Numbered from the stretch's first letter, positions 16,414 through 26,012 are shown. The stretch: DNA of 59,057 nucleotides from Marivita lacus (GCF_014637725.1 NZ_BMFC01000018.1:3277-62333), one strand, 5' to 3'. Notes: a model not told the origin generated them from the letters alone. Numbers and translations are program-made.

Positions 16414-18827
16414 GTGTCTCGAAACCGCTGCCCCATGACGCCGCCCGGCTGCATGTCACCGGACAGGCGCGCTATGTCGATGACATCCCGATGCCGCAGA
16501 ACACGCTGCATCTGGCCTTCGGGCTCAGCACCATCGCCGCCGGGCGGATCAGTTCGATCAACCTCGACGATGTGCGCGCCGCCCCCGGCGTGGTGCGTGT
16601 GTGGGAGGCCAAGGACCTGCCCAGCGACTGCGATTGTTCGCCCTCGAACCATGACGAGCCGATGCTGTCGGGCGCGACGATCCAGTATCTCGGTCAGCCC
16701 GTGTTTCTTGTTGCCGCGACCAGCCATCTCGCCGCGCGCAAGGCGGCCCGACTGGCCCAGATCACCTATGGCGAACGCGATGCGATCCTGACCATCGACG
16801 ATGCCATGGCCGCCAACAGCCGTTTTGAAGACGGGCCGCGCGTCTGGGAAAAGGGCGACGCAGGCGAGGCTATCGACACCGCCCCCCGCCGGATCAGCGG
16901 TGTGATCGAAATGGGCGGGCAAGAACATTTCTACCTCGAAGGCCAATCCGCGATGGCGCTGCCGCAGGAAGGCGGCGACGTGGTGGTGCATTCCTCGACC
17001 CAGCACCCGACCGAGATCCAGCACAAGGTCGCCCATGCGCTGCACCTGCCGATGCACGGCGTCCGCGTCGAGACCCGGCGCATGGGTGGCGGCTTTGGTG
17101 GCAAGGAAAGCCAGGGCAACGCGCTGGCCATCGCCTGCGCCGTGGTGGCGTCCGCCACCGGCAGGCCCGCCAAGATGCGCTATGACCGCGACGATGATTT
17201 CATGATCACCGGCAAGCGGCATGATTTCCGCATCGAATACCGTGTGGGTTTTGACGATCAGGGCGTGATTTCCGGCATCGAGTTCGAGCATTACACCCGC
17301 TGCGGCTGGGCACAGGATCTGTCGCTCCCCGTGGCCGACCGCGCGATGCTGCACGCCGACAACGCCTATCACCTGCCCCATGTGCGGATCGAAAGCCACC
17401 GGCTCAAGACCAACACCCAGAGTGCCACCGCCTTTCGCGGCTTTGGCGGCCCGCAGGGGATGCTGGGCATGGAACGGGTGATGGACCATATCGCGCATGA
17501 TCTGGGCCTCGACCCGGTCGCGGTGCGGCGGGCGAATTACTATTCGGCAGAGGTCGAGGGGGGCGCTGCCCCCGTCGCCTCCGGCGACTCCCCCGGAGGT
17601 ATTTCGGACAAGAAGAAGCAGGGGGAAGATCTCACCTCGCGCGGGGCGCAACAGGTAACCGCCGCGGGGGCACCGGTCGTGGCGGATGCCGAACAGACCA
17701 CGCCCTACGGGCAGGTCGTCGAGGATTTCATCCTGCACGAGATGACCGATCGCGTGCTGGAAGGCGCCGATTACGAGGCGCGCCGCGCGGCGGTGGCCGA
17801 CTGGAACGCGGGCAATGCCGTCATCAAGAAGGGCCTCGCCTTTACACCGGTCAAGTTCGGGATTTCCTTTACGCTGACGCATCTCAACCAGGCGGGCGCA
17901 TTGGTGCATGTGTATCAGGACGGCTCGATCCACATGAACCATGGCGGCACCGAAATGGGACAGGGCCTGTTCCAGAAGGTGGCACAGGTGGCGGCCGACC
18001 GGTTTGGGGTGCCTCTGGAGAGGGTCAAGATCACCGCGACCGACACCGCCAAGGTGCCCAACACCTCGGCCACGGCTGCCTCCAGCGGTTCTGACCTCAA
18101 CGGGATGGCGGTAAAAGCCGCCTGCGACACGATCCGCGACCGGATGGCCAATCATCTGGCGAGCCTGCACCAATGCAACACCCGCGACGTGGTGTTCGCC
18201 GATGGCACTGTCACCGTGCAGGGCGAGACCTACAGCTTTGCCAAGGTCGCGCAGCTGACCTACGAGGCGCGCATCAGCCTGTCGGCCACGGGGTTCTACC
18301 GCACGCCGAAACTCAGCTGGGACCGGATCAAGGGTCAGGGCCGCCCGTTCCTCTATTTCGCCTATGGCGCGGCGATCAGCGAAGTGGCGGTGGACACACT
18401 GACCGGCGAGTACCGCATCCTGCGCACCGACATCCTGCACGATGCGGGATCGTCGCTGAACCCGGCGCTCGACATCGGGCAGGTCGAAGGCGGGTTCGTG
18501 CAGGGCGCGGGCTGGCTGACAACCGAGGAACTGGTCTGGGATCAGTCAGGCCGTTTGCGCACCCACGCGCCCTCGACCTACAAGATCCCCGCCTGTTCGG
18601 ACCGGCCTGATGTGTTCAACGTGGCGCTCTGGGAGGGGGCCAACCGCGAGGACACGATCTACCGCTCCAAGGCGGTGGGCGAGCCCCCCTTCATGCTGGG
18701 CATGTCGGTGTTCCTCGCGTTGTCCGACGCGGTGGCGGCTTGTGGTTCGGGCTATCCGGCGCTCGACGCGCCCGCCACGCCGGAGCGGGTGCTGGCGGCC
18801 ATCGAAAGGGTGCGCGATGGCGTTTGA
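16410..18827 (+). CDS. xdhB: Xanthine dehydrogenase large (molybdopterin) subunit
   Basis: Oxidises hypoxanthine to xanthine and urate at a molybdenum cofactor. The 805-residue protein shows MGGGFGGKE near residue 225, [10 protein letters not shown] near 340, GTEMGQG and the catalytic-Glu motif VGEPPFML near the C-terminus. Between RRANYY and [11 protein letters not shown] (residues about 375-430) it carries an extra segment of some 50 residues, part of which comes from a palindromic element (17559-17625). It overlaps xdhA by four bases and xdhC by 11, so the three are translationally coupled. Confidence 0.95.
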   Translation: MSVSKPLPHDAARLHVTGQARYVDDIPMPQNTLHLAFGLSTIAAGRISSINLDDVRAAPGVVRVWEAKDLPSDCDCSPSNHDEPMLSGATIQYLGQPVFLVAATSHLAARKAARLAQITYGERDAILTIDDAMAANSRFEDGPRVWEKGDAGEAIDTAPRRISGVIEMGGQEHFYLEGQSAMALPQEGGDVVVHSSTQHPTEIQHKVAHALHLPMHGVRVETRRMGGGFGGKESQGNALAIACAVVASATGRPAKMRYDRDDDFMITGKRHDFRIEYRVGFDDQGVISGIEFEHYTRCGWAQDLSLPVADRAMLHADNAYHLPHVRIESHRLKTNTQSATAFRGFGGPQGMLGMERVMDHIAHDLGLDPVAVRRANYYSAEVEGGAAPVASGDSPGGISDKKKQGEDLTSRGAQQVTAAGAPVVADAEQTTPYGQVVEDFILHEMTDRVLEGADYEARRAAVADWNAGNAVIKKGLAFTPVKFGISFTLTHLNQAGALVHVYQDGSIHMNHGGTEMGQGLFQKVAQVAADRFGVPLERVKITATDTAKVPNTSATAASSGSDLNGMAVKAACDTIRDRMANHLASLHQCNTRDVVFADGTVTVQGETYSFAKVAQLTYEARISLSATGFYRTPKLSWDRIKGQGRPFLYFAYGAAISEVAVDTLTGEYRILRTDILHDAGSSLNPALDIGQVEGGFVQGAGWLTTEELVWDQSGRLRTHAPSTYKIPACSDRPDVFNVALWEGANREDTIYRSKAVGEPPFMLGMSVFLALSDAVAACGSGYPALDAPATPERVLAAIERVRDGV
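17559..17625 (+). repeat. Palindromic element inside xdhB (family copy 2)
   Basis: Two back-to-back perfect hairpins, GGGGGC-GCT-GCCCCC (17559-17573) and GTCGCC-TCC-GGCGAC (17574-17588), then CCCCCGGAGGTATTTCGGAC and AAGAAGAAGCAGGGGG. The 3-prime half matches the copies in xdhA (opposite orientation) and at 21288-21381. It translates as [21 protein letters not shown], with no stop, as a low-complexity insert in an otherwise conserved enzyme. Confidence 0.8.
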
Positions 18828-19770
18828 CCTTGAAAGCCTGCGCGCGGCGGTGACAGCACATGGCCGGGTCGCCCGCGTGGTGATCGCCGAGGTGCAGGGA
18901 TCTTCCCCGCGCGAGGTGGGCGCTGCGATGCTGGTCTGGGAGGGCGGGCAATCCGGCACGATCGGCGGCGGTGCGTTGGAGTATCAGGCAGCCCAGCAAG
19001 CGTTCCAGCGCGCAGGCTTCAGCAAACACCCGCTTGGCCCCGAACTGGGCCAGTGCTGCGGTGGCGCGGTCACTCTGCTGACCGAAACCTTCGACGCCGA
19101 CCGCGTGCGCGAACTGGAGGGCGAGAGCATCATCGCCCGCGGTCCGGGGGACATGCCGCTGGCCGTCAAACGACTCACCGCCTGCGCGCGCAACCAGGGC
19201 GTCGATCTGCGCCCACGCAGGGTGCAGGGCTGGTTCGTCGAGCCTCTGGCCCGTTCGACGCAGGCGCTCTGGATCTGGGGCGCGGGCCATGTCGGGCGGG
19301 CCCTCGTGGATGTGCTGCACCCGATCCCCGAGCTTGGCATCACCTGGGTCGACACCGCGCCAAGCCGCTTTCCCGACACCGTTCCCGACGCGGTGAACGC
19401 CCTGCCCGCCAGTGATCCGCTGCGCGTCGTTCAACACGCCCCCAAGGATGCCGCGCATCTGATCCTGACCTATTCCCACGCGCTTGACCTGAGCCTGTGC
19501 GACGCGCTGCTGCATCACGGGTTCGGCTTTGCGGGGCTGATCGGATCGGGTACGAAATGGGCGCGCTTTGCCTCGCGTTTGCGCAAGATGGGGCACACAG
19601 ACGCCCAAATATCTCGCATCTGCTGCCCGATTGGGCAAAAATCACTTGGCAAACATCCGCAAGCGATTGCCGTCGGGGTTGCCGCACAGCTATTGAGCCT
19701 TTCAACGACCAACGCAGGTGTTCAGTGTCCTCCAACACGACAGACAACCTCCTTCGCCTCTCGGGCCTGA
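18817..19770 (+). CDS. xdhC: Xanthine dehydrogenase accessory protein
   Basis: Binds molybdenum cofactor, helps its sulfuration and inserts it into XdhB. The 317-residue protein has the XdhC N-terminal motif GSSPREVGAAMLV with GGGALEY, a QCCGG motif, and the C-terminal Rossmann-like part WIWGAGHVGRALV, plus GLIGSGTKWARF. Start ATG 18817 lies inside the last codons of xdhB. The frame runs 46 bp into the next gene, whose GTG start lies at 19725, an unusually long overlap that ties the dehydrogenase genes to the transporter genes. Confidence 0.93.
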   Translation: MAFDLESLRAAVTAHGRVARVVIAEVQGSSPREVGAAMLVWEGGQSGTIGGGALEYQAAQQAFQRAGFSKHPLGPELGQCCGGAVTLLTETFDADRVRELEGESIIARGPGDMPLAVKRLTACARNQGVDLRPRRVQGWFVEPLARSTQALWIWGAGHVGRALVDVLHPIPELGITWVDTAPSRFPDTVPDAVNALPASDPLRVVQHAPKDAAHLILTYSHALDLSLCDALLHHGFGFAGLIGSGTKWARFASRLRKMGHTDAQISRICCPIGQKSLGKHPQAIAVGVAAQLLSLSTTNAGVQCPPTRQTTSFASRA

Positions 19771-21260
19771 CCAAGGCCTATCCCGGTGTTGTCGCCAATG
19801 ACGATGTGTCCTTCGACATCCGCGAGGGAGAGATCCACGCCTTGCTGGGTGAAAACGGCGCGGGCAAGTCCACGCTGGTCAAGATGATCTACGGGCTGGT
19901 GAAACCGGACAAGGGCAGGATGACCCTGCACGGCGCGCCCTATGCGCCGTCCGAGCCAAGTGCGGCGCGCAAGGCGGGTGTGGCGATGGTGTTCCAGCAC
20001 TTCTCGCTCTTCGATGCGCTGGACGTGGCGGAAAACGTGGCGCTTGGCATGGAGAACCCACCGCCGCGCCGCGATCTGGCCCGGCAGATCCGCGAGGTGT
20101 CGGAAACCTACGGCCTGCCGCTCGATCCGTCGCGCACCGTGGGCACGCTGTCGGCGGGCGAACGGCAGCGGGTCGAGATCATCCGCTGCCTGCTTCAGGA
20201 TCCGCGCCTTCTCATCATGGACGAGCCAACCTCGGTGCTGACGCCACAGGAAGTCGGGATCCTGTTCGAGACCCTGCGCAAGCTGAAGACCGAAGGCACC
20301 GCGATCCTCTATATCAGCCACAAGCTCGAAGAGATCCGCACGCTCTGCGACCACGCGACGATCCTGCGGCTGGGCAAGAAGGTGGCGACCTGTACACCCT
20401 CCGAGACCACCGCGCGGGCGATGGCGGAAATGATGATCGGGTCGAGCTTTGTCTCACCCACCGCGAAACACGCGATCCCCGGTGAGGTGCTCTTGCGGGT
20501 CGACAACCTGACGATGCCCCCCCCCGGCGCCTTCGGCACACCCCTGCGCGGCATCAGTTTCGAACTGCGCGCGGGCGAGGTGCTGGGCTTTGGCGGGGTC
20601 GCGGGCAACGGGCAGGATGAACTGCTGCTGGCGCTGTCGGGAGAACGCCTGACCGAGCGTGGCACGATCTGGATCAAGGGCGCGGATGCCAGCCGTGACG
20701 GGCCCGTGCTGCGCCGTGCCGCTGGTTGCCTGACCGCCCCCGAGGAACGACTGGGTCACGCGGCGGCGCCCAATATGAGCCTGACGGAAAACGCCGTGCT
20801 GACGGCGGGGCGTCGGCAAAGGCTGGTGCGAAACGGCTTTATCGACTGGAAACGCGCCGAAGGATTTGCCGCGGATGTGATCCAACGCTTCGACGTGCGC
20901 ACTCCCGGCACCCATGTGGCGGCGCGGGCCCTGTCCGGTGGCAATTTGCAGAAATTCGTCATCGGGCGCGAGGTGGCGCAGAACCCGGACATCCTTGTGG
21001 TGAACCAGCCCACATGGGGCGTAGATGCCGCCGCCGCCGCCGCGATCCGGCAGGCCCTGCTGGATCTCGCCTCCAAGGGCGCCGCGATCCTGGTGATCAG
21101 TCAGGACCTGGACGAGCTTCTGGAAATCGCCGACCGCTTTGGGGCGTTGAACGAGGGGCGGCTGTCGCCGCTCAAGCCGGTGGCGGATCTGAGCATCGAC
21201 GAGATCGGCCTGATGATGGGCGGCGCGCATGACATGGAGGTGGCCCATGTGGAGGCGTGA
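19725..21260 (+). CDS. Nucleoside/purine ABC transporter, ATP-binding protein
   Basis: A 511-residue protein with two fused ABC domains, as in BMP-family nucleoside importers. Domain 1 is canonical: Walker A GENGAGKST, signature LSAGERQRVEI, Walker B LLIMDEPTS. Domain 2 is altered: Walker A position reads GVAGNGQDE, but LSGGNLQKFVIGRE is retained. The start is GTG 19725 (VSSNTTDNLLRLSGLTKAYPG) with an AGG-type ribosome site; the frame opens much earlier inside xdhC. Placement after xdhC argues for purine base or nucleoside import feeding xanthine dehydrogenase. Confidence 0.9.
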   Translation: MSSNTTDNLLRLSGLTKAYPGVVANDDVSFDIREGEIHALLGENGAGKSTLVKMIYGLVKPDKGRMTLHGAPYAPSEPSAARKAGVAMVFQHFSLFDALDVAENVALGMENPPPRRDLARQIREVSETYGLPLDPSRTVGTLSAGERQRVEIIRCLLQDPRLLIMDEPTSVLTPQEVGILFETLRKLKTEGTAILYISHKLEEIRTLCDHATILRLGKKVATCTPSETTARAMAEMMIGSSFVSPTAKHAIPGEVLLRVDNLTMPPPGAFGTPLRGISFELRAGEVLGFGGVAGNGQDELLLALSGERLTERGTIWIKGADASRDGPVLRRAAGCLTAPEERLGHAAAPNMSLTENAVLTAGRRQRLVRNGFIDWKRAEGFAADVIQRFDVRTPGTHVAARALSGGNLQKFVIGREVAQNPDILVVNQPTWGVDAAAAAAIRQALLDLASKGAAILVISQDLDELLEIADRFGALNEGRLSPLKPVADLSIDEIGLMMGGAHDMEVAHVEA

Positions 21261-21287
21261 CGCATCAGCCAACCGCTCCCTCAGATT

Positions 21288-21381
21288 GGTGGCGTTTCAT
21301 TTGCATATTTTTGAAAAGAAGAAGCAGGGGCAGTGCGCGCCACTCCCTTGTTCTTCTTTTTCCAAATATGCACACGCCACC
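21288..21381. repeat. Long inverted repeat with family core (copy 3)
   Basis: Arms 21288-21323 and 21351-21381 pair imperfectly: outer GGTGGCGT/ACGCCACC perfectly, inner TGCATATTT...AAGAAGAA over 22 positions with three mismatches, around a 27-nt loop. The left arm, TATTTTTGAAAAGAAGAAGC followed by AGGGG, matches the core of the elements in xdhA and xdhB. It fills the gap between the ATPase and first permease genes and ends 29 nt before the GTG start, so it may attenuate transcription or set mRNA stability. Confidence 0.8.
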
Positions 21382-21410
21382 TGCCACCCGGCACATACGG
21401 AGGGGTTGCG

Positions 21411-22496
21411 GTGATCCGGCTCGAAAAGCGCCCGCAGCCGTCAAGGGCATGGACAGTGGCGACACCGATCCTGGCGGTGATCCTGACGATGATCTTCGGC
21501 GGCATCATGTTCAGCCTGATCGGCACCTCGCCGTTCGAGGCGATCCGCACGATCTTCTGGGATCCGCTGTTTCATCCGCAATTCGCGGCGTTCTCGCGCC
21601 CGCAACTGCTGGTCAAGGCGGGGCCGCTGATCCTCATCGCCATCGGCCTGTCGATCGGCTTCCGCGCGGGCATCTGGAACATCGGGGCCGAGGGGCAATA
21701 CATCATCGGCGCGATCTGCGGCGCGGCGGCGGGTCTGGCGCTTTACCCGATGGAGTCGGCGCTGATCCTGCCGCTGATGATCGTGGCGGGGGCCTTGGGC
21801 GGCTGGGCCTGGGCGATGATCCCGGCACTTCTGAAGGTGCGCTTCGGCACCAACGAAATCCTCGTCTCGCTGATGCTGGTCTACGTGGCCGAGAACCTCT
21901 TGGCGTCGGTGTCGTCGGGCATCCTGCGCAATCCCGAAGGCATGGGCTTTCCCGGCTCGCGCAACCTGTCGCAATGGTCGTCGTCGCAGAACCTCGAACT
22001 GATCCCGAACACCGGCATGCACCTCGGCGTGCTGACCGCCTTCATCGCGGTGATCCTCGCCTATGTGCTGCTGACGCGGCATATCCAGGGCTACAACATC
22101 CGCCTGACCGGCGAGGCTCCGCGCGCGGCGAAATTCGCAGGCGTGTCGCCCGCACGCACGATCCTGTTCTGTCTGGGCACTGCCGGCGTGCTGGCGGGCA
22201 TGGCGGGGCTGTTCGAGGTCACAGGACCGGCGGGGCAAGTCAGCATCGACTTCGGGTCGGGCTATGGCTTTACCGCGATCATCGTGGCCTTCCTGGGTCG
22301 GTTGCACCCGGTGGGCATCCTGCTGGCGGGGCTGCTCATGGCGCTGACCTACATTGGTGGCGAGTTGGCGCAGCTGATGCTGGGCGTGCCCGGCGCGTCG
22401 ATCCAGCTTTTTCAGGGCATGCTGCTGTTCTTCCTGTTGGGGGTGGATGTATTGACAAATTACCGCGTCCGCTTCGGCGCAAGCGAGGTGGCGTGA
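21411..22496 (+). CDS. Nucleoside/purine ABC transporter, permease 1
   Basis: A 361-residue inner-membrane permease of the BPD_transp_2 (branched-chain/ribose) class, with about nine hydrophobic segments. The family motif GFRAGIWNIGAEGQYIIGA (residues about 80-98) and RLTGEAPRAAKFAGVSPART in the cytoplasmic loop that contacts the ATPase identify it. I chose GTG 21411 (VIRLEKRPQPSRAW), preceded by GGAGG at 8 nt; an earlier in-frame ATG at 21333 lies within the inverted repeat and would give an aberrant N-terminus. The stop overlaps the next start. Confidence 0.9.
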   Translation: MIRLEKRPQPSRAWTVATPILAVILTMIFGGIMFSLIGTSPFEAIRTIFWDPLFHPQFAAFSRPQLLVKAGPLILIAIGLSIGFRAGIWNIGAEGQYIIGAICGAAAGLALYPMESALILPLMIVAGALGGWAWAMIPALLKVRFGTNEILVSLMLVYVAENLLASVSSGILRNPEGMGFPGSRNLSQWSSSQNLELIPNTGMHLGVLTAFIAVILAYVLLTRHIQGYNIRLTGEAPRAAKFAGVSPARTILFCLGTAGVLAGMAGLFEVTGPAGQVSIDFGSGYGFTAIIVAFLGRLHPVGILLAGLLMALTYIGGELAQLMLGVPGASIQLFQGMLLFFLLGVDVLTNYRVRFGASEVA

Positions 22497-23428
22497 TGGA
22501 TCTCGGCAACATCAACCCGGTCCTGCTGGTCGCATCGCTCATGATCTCGGCCACACCGATCCTGCTGGCCGCCATCGGCGAGATGGTGGTCGAGAAATCG
22601 GGCGTTCTCAACCTCGGGGTCGAGGGCATGATGATCACCGGGGCCGTCATCGGCTTTATCGTGGCCATCAACACCGGATCGCCGCTTCTGGGCTTTGTCA
22701 TCGCCGCCGTTGCGGGCGCGGCCCTGTCGCTCTCCTTCGGCGTGCTCACGCAGATTTTCCTGTCGAACCAGGTGGCGACCGGGCTGGGCCTCACGCTGGT
22801 CGGGCTGGGCCTGTCCTCGCTTCTGGGCAAACCCTACGAGGGTCAGAAGACCGCAACGCTGCCCAAGCTCGACATCCCCATCCTCGGCGACCTGCCGGTG
22901 GTGGGTCGGATGCTCTTTTCCCACGACATCATGGTCTATGTCAGCCTCTGCCTCATTCTCGCGGTCTGGGCGTTCCTCAAGTTCACCCGCGCCGGGCTGA
23001 TCCTGCGCGCGGTCGGCGAAAGCCATGACAGCGCCCATGCTTTGGGATACAAGGTGGTGCGCGTGCGCCTGCTTGCCATCATGTTCGGTGGCGCCTGTGC
23101 GGGCCTCGGCGGTGCCTATCTGAGCCTTGTCCGTGTACCGCAATGGACCGAGGGCATGACGGCGGGCGCGGGCTGGATCGCGCTGGCCATCGTGGTCTTC
23201 GCCAGCTGGCGCGCGGGCCGGGTGCTGATCGGTGCCTATCTTTTCGGCGGCATCAGCGTTCTGCAACTCAATCTGCAGGCTGCCGGGATGACGTGGGGGG
23301 TGCAATACTTGTCGATGTCACCATATCTGATAACCATCCTCGTGCTTGTTTTCATCTCGTCCAACCGCAGCCGCAGCAGCCATGATGCGCCCGCGAACCT
23401 TGGACAGACCTTTCATGCGACCCGCTGA
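22496..23428 (+). CDS. Nucleoside/purine ABC transporter, permease 2
   Basis: A 310-residue partner permease, also BPD_transp_2 class, with about eight to nine membrane segments. IGEMVVEKSGVLNLGVEGMM (residues 25-44) and the loop ILRAVGESHDSAHALGYKV are diagnostic of the BMP-associated subfamily. It starts at ATG 22496, sharing one base with the upstream TGA, so the two permeases are made in a coupled, equimolar way. Followed after 61 nt by the binding-protein gene. Confidence 0.92.
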   Translation: MDLGNINPVLLVASLMISATPILLAAIGEMVVEKSGVLNLGVEGMMITGAVIGFIVAINTGSPLLGFVIAAVAGAALSLSFGVLTQIFLSNQVATGLGLTLVGLGLSSLLGKPYEGQKTATLPKLDIPILGDLPVVGRMLFSHDIMVYVSLCLILAVWAFLKFTRAGLILRAVGESHDSAHALGYKVVRVRLLAIMFGGACAGLGGAYLSLVRVPQWTEGMTAGAGWIALAIVVFASWRAGRVLIGAYLFGGISVLQLNLQAAGMTWGVQYLSMSPYLITILVLVFISSNRSRSSHDAPANLGQTFHATR

Positions 23429-23489
23429 CAAACAGGGGCGCTGCAACACCAACGGGGCGCCAACCGCCCCACCAACCGGGAGTACCCAC

Positions 23490-24593
23490 ATGATCCGCAG
23501 AACACTACTCGCGACAGCCGCCGCCGGCCTGACGCTGGCCTTCGGCGCACCCGCCATTGCGCAAGACACCACCAAGGCGTGTTTCGTCTATGTCGGCCCC
23601 ATCGGCGACGGTGGCTGGACCTACCAGCACCACCAGGGCGCGCTGGCGCTCAAGGAAGAATACGGCGACAAGGTCGAGATCGCGTATCAGGAAAGCGTGC
23701 CCGAAGGTGCCGATGCCGAGCGTGTCATCACCCAGATGGCGCTGTCGGGCTGCAACATCATCTTCACCACCTCGTTCGGCTACATGGACCCGACCAATAA
23801 CGTCGCGGCCAAGTTCCCGGACGTGAAGTTCGAGCACGCCACCGGCTACAAGCGCGAGCATCCGAACGTGTCCACCTACAACGCGCGCTTCTACGAAGGC
23901 CGTGCCGTTGTGGGCCACATCGCGGGCAAGATGACCCAGACCAACAAGATCGGCTATATCGGGTCCTTCCCGATCCCCGAAGTGATCATGGGCATCAACA
24001 GCTACTATCACCACGCCAAGCTGGCGAACCCGGAAGTCGAACTCGTCGTGACATGGGCCTATACATGGTTCGACCCGGCGAAAGAGGCCGACGCCGCCCG
24101 CGCGATGCTCGATCAGGGCGTCGACGTGATCACCGCGCATACCGACTCGACTGCACCACTGGCCGAGATCGCCAAGGAAGGCGGCTCTGCATGGGGCTTT
24201 GGTCAGGCGTCCGACATGGCAGCCTTCACCACCAATGATGACGGTACCCCCGGACCGCGCATCGCGTCGATCATCGACGAATGGTCGCCCTATTACATCA
24301 AGCGCGTGGGCGCGCTGATGGACGGCACCTACGAGCAGATCGACAGCTGGGCGGGCATGCCCGAGGGCGAAGTCGTCATCGGCACGATGAACGACGCCAT
24401 CCCCGACGACGTGAAGGCCGAAGCACAGGCGATGATCGACGCCATCACGGCGGGCGAGTACCACCCGTTCACCGGCCCGATGAACAAGCAGGACGGAAGC
24501 GCATGGCTGGCCGAGGGCGAGACCGCCGACGACGGCACCCTTCTGGGCATGGACTTCTACGTCGAAGGCATCACCGGCGACATCCCGAACTGA
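23490..24593 (+). CDS. BMP family substrate-binding protein
   Basis: Periplasmic binding protein of the BMP/PnrA family, 367 residues, predicted to bind a purine base or nucleoside and deliver it to the permeases just upstream. It has a signal peptide (MIRRTLLATAAAGLTLAFG, cleavage after AIAQ) without lipobox Cys. Family features include the N-terminal VGPIGDGGWTYQHHQG, TSFGYMDPTNNVAAKFPDV and DVITAHTDSTAP. A small hairpin (GGGGCG/CGCCCC, 23454-23470) precedes the gene and a terminator follows, consistent with separately boosted expression of the binding protein. Confidence 0.92.
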   Translation: MIRRTLLATAAAGLTLAFGAPAIAQDTTKACFVYVGPIGDGGWTYQHHQGALALKEEYGDKVEIAYQESVPEGADAERVITQMALSGCNIIFTTSFGYMDPTNNVAAKFPDVKFEHATGYKREHPNVSTYNARFYEGRAVVGHIAGKMTQTNKIGYIGSFPIPEVIMGINSYYHHAKLANPEVELVVTWAYTWFDPAKEADAARAMLDQGVDVITAHTDSTAPLAEIAKEGGSAWGFGQASDMAAFTTNDDGTPGPRIASIIDEWSPYYIKRVGALMDGTYEQIDSWAGMPEGEVVIGTMNDAIPDDVKAEAQAMIDAITAGEYHPFTGPMNKQDGSAWLAEGETADDGTLLGMDFYVEGITGDIPN

Positions 24594-24632
24594 TCGGGGT
24601 CCGGCGTCTGCCGGAGAGTTGCGATAGACAGG

Positions 24633-24663
24633 AAACGCCCGGGGGAGACTTCGGGCGTTTTTT
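24633..24663 (+). terminator. Rho-independent terminator of the purine locus
   Basis: AAACGCCCG (24633-24641) pairs with CGGGCGTTT (24652-24660), followed by TTTATAT. It ends the xdh-ABC transporter transcription unit, 40 nt after the binding-protein stop codon. Confidence 0.88.
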
Positions 24664-24749
24664 ATATGGTCGCTGGCGCAGAGCATGCCTTTTCGATCCC
24701 GCGCTTTGTTCCAAATGACAAAGCTGCGGCATCTTCATAACCTGCAGCC

Positions 24750-26012
24750 ATGACGCCACAGATTCTCACAACACTTCCCGGATACACCCGTGCGCTGTTC
24801 CTGCGTGACGTCGTTGCGGGGGTAACCGTGGCGATGGTTGCACTTCCCCTGAGCCTTGCCATCGCGATTGCGTCGGGTGCTGACCCGGCCAAGGGTCTGA
24901 TAACGGCGATCGTTGCGGGGTTCCTGATTTCGCTTCTGGGCGGAAGCCGGGTTCAGATCGGTGGACCAACAGGCGCTTTCATCGTCGTGGTGTTCGGCGT
25001 GATTGCCGATCATGGCTATGACGGGTTGCTGATCGCCACCTTGATGGCAGGTCTGATCCTGTTGATCGCGGGATATTTCCGCGCCGGAAACCTGATCCGC
25101 CTGATCCCCGAGCCGGTGATCAATGGATTTACCATCGGCATCGCCATCATCATTGCGACCAGCCAGTTGAAGGATCTGTTCGGGCTGAGTGTCACGGACG
25201 TGCCAGCGGAATTCCTGGCCAAGATCGAGGTCCTCTGGGACGCGCGCCCCAGCTTTTCGACCGTTTCGGCCCTTGTGGGACTGGGCACGATGGTGCTGAT
25301 CACGGTGTTTCGTCGCGCCGCACCCGCCTTGCCCGGACTGATCGTTGCGGTCGCCATCACCTCTGCCATCGTGGCAGTTCTCGACCTGCCGGTGGACACG
25401 ATCGGGTCGCGCTTCGGGGCGCTTCCCAGCACCCTTCCCTGGCCCTCGCTTCCCGACATCACCGTTGGACGATTGGTCGAGCTGCTGCCCTCTGCCCTCA
25501 TCATCGCCTTTCTGGCCGGGGTTGAATCTCTGCTGTCGGCCATGGTGGCGGACCGCATGATCGCAGGTCAGCATCGCCCGAATGCGGAATTGCTGGCGCA
25601 GGGGGCCGCGAACATCGGCGCGGCGCTGTTTGGTGGCCTGCCGGCGACCGGCGCAATCGCGCGGACGGCCACCAATATCCGCGCCGGGGGGCAGACACCC
25701 GTGGCGGGGCTTGTGCACGCGGTGACGATCCTTCTTGTCATGCTGGTGGCGTCGGGACTTGTCGGCTACATGGCGATGCCCGCCTTGGCGGGGCTGTTGA
25801 TCCTGACTGCCTGGAACATGAGCGAGCCGCACAAATGGCGGGATCACCTGGTCCAGCGCAAGGCCGATGTTTTGCTGCTTGGGCTGACGATGGTTCTCAC
25901 GGTCCTTGCTGACCTGACCGTGGCCATCGGGGTTGGGGTCGCCCTGGGGCTGGCGCTGCGACTGCAACGCCGCAACGCCCCTGACTCGGACTGGTCCGAA
26001 CCGGACCGCTGA
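24750..26012 (+). CDS. SulP family inorganic anion transporter without STAS domain
   Basis: A 420-residue SulP (SLC26-like) membrane protein with about 11-12 hydrophobic segments; family signatures VAGVTVAMVALPLSLAIAIA and GGSRVQIGGPTGAFIVVV are clear at residues 20-75, as is LPATGAIARTATNIRAGG near 300. It ends right after the membrane domain (LALRLQRRNAP), so it lacks the cytoplasmic C-terminal STAS domain. Members carry sulfate, bicarbonate or dicarboxylates; the substrate cannot be told. No carbonic anhydrase or sulfate-assimilation gene is adjacent. Confidence 0.88.
   Translation: MTPQILTTLPGYTRALFLRDVVAGVTVAMVALPLSLAIAIASGADPAKGLITAIVAGFLISLLGGSRVQIGGPTGAFIVVVFGVIADHGYDGLLIATLMAGLILLIAGYFRAGNLIRLIPEPVINGFTIGIAIIIATSQLKDLFGLSVTDVPAEFLAKIEVLWDARPSFSTVSALVGLGTMVLITVFRRAAPALPGLIVAVAITSAIVAVLDLPVDTIGSRFGALPSTLPWPSLPDITVGRLVELLPSALIIAFLAGVESLLSAMVADRMIAGQHRPNAELLAQGAANIGAALFGGLPATGAIARTATNIRAGGQTPVAGLVHAVTILLVMLVASGLVGYMAMPALAGLLILTAWNMSEPHKWRDHLVQRKADVLLLGLTMVLTVLADLTVAIGVGVALGLALRLQRRNAPDSDWSEPDR

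Noticed and set aside
21257-22496. Long alternative frame running from 21257 through permease 1 into permease 2
   Set aside because: Only the part from ATG 22496 has permease sequence; the upstream portion is a shifted, Arg/Gly/Asp-rich translation of permease 1.
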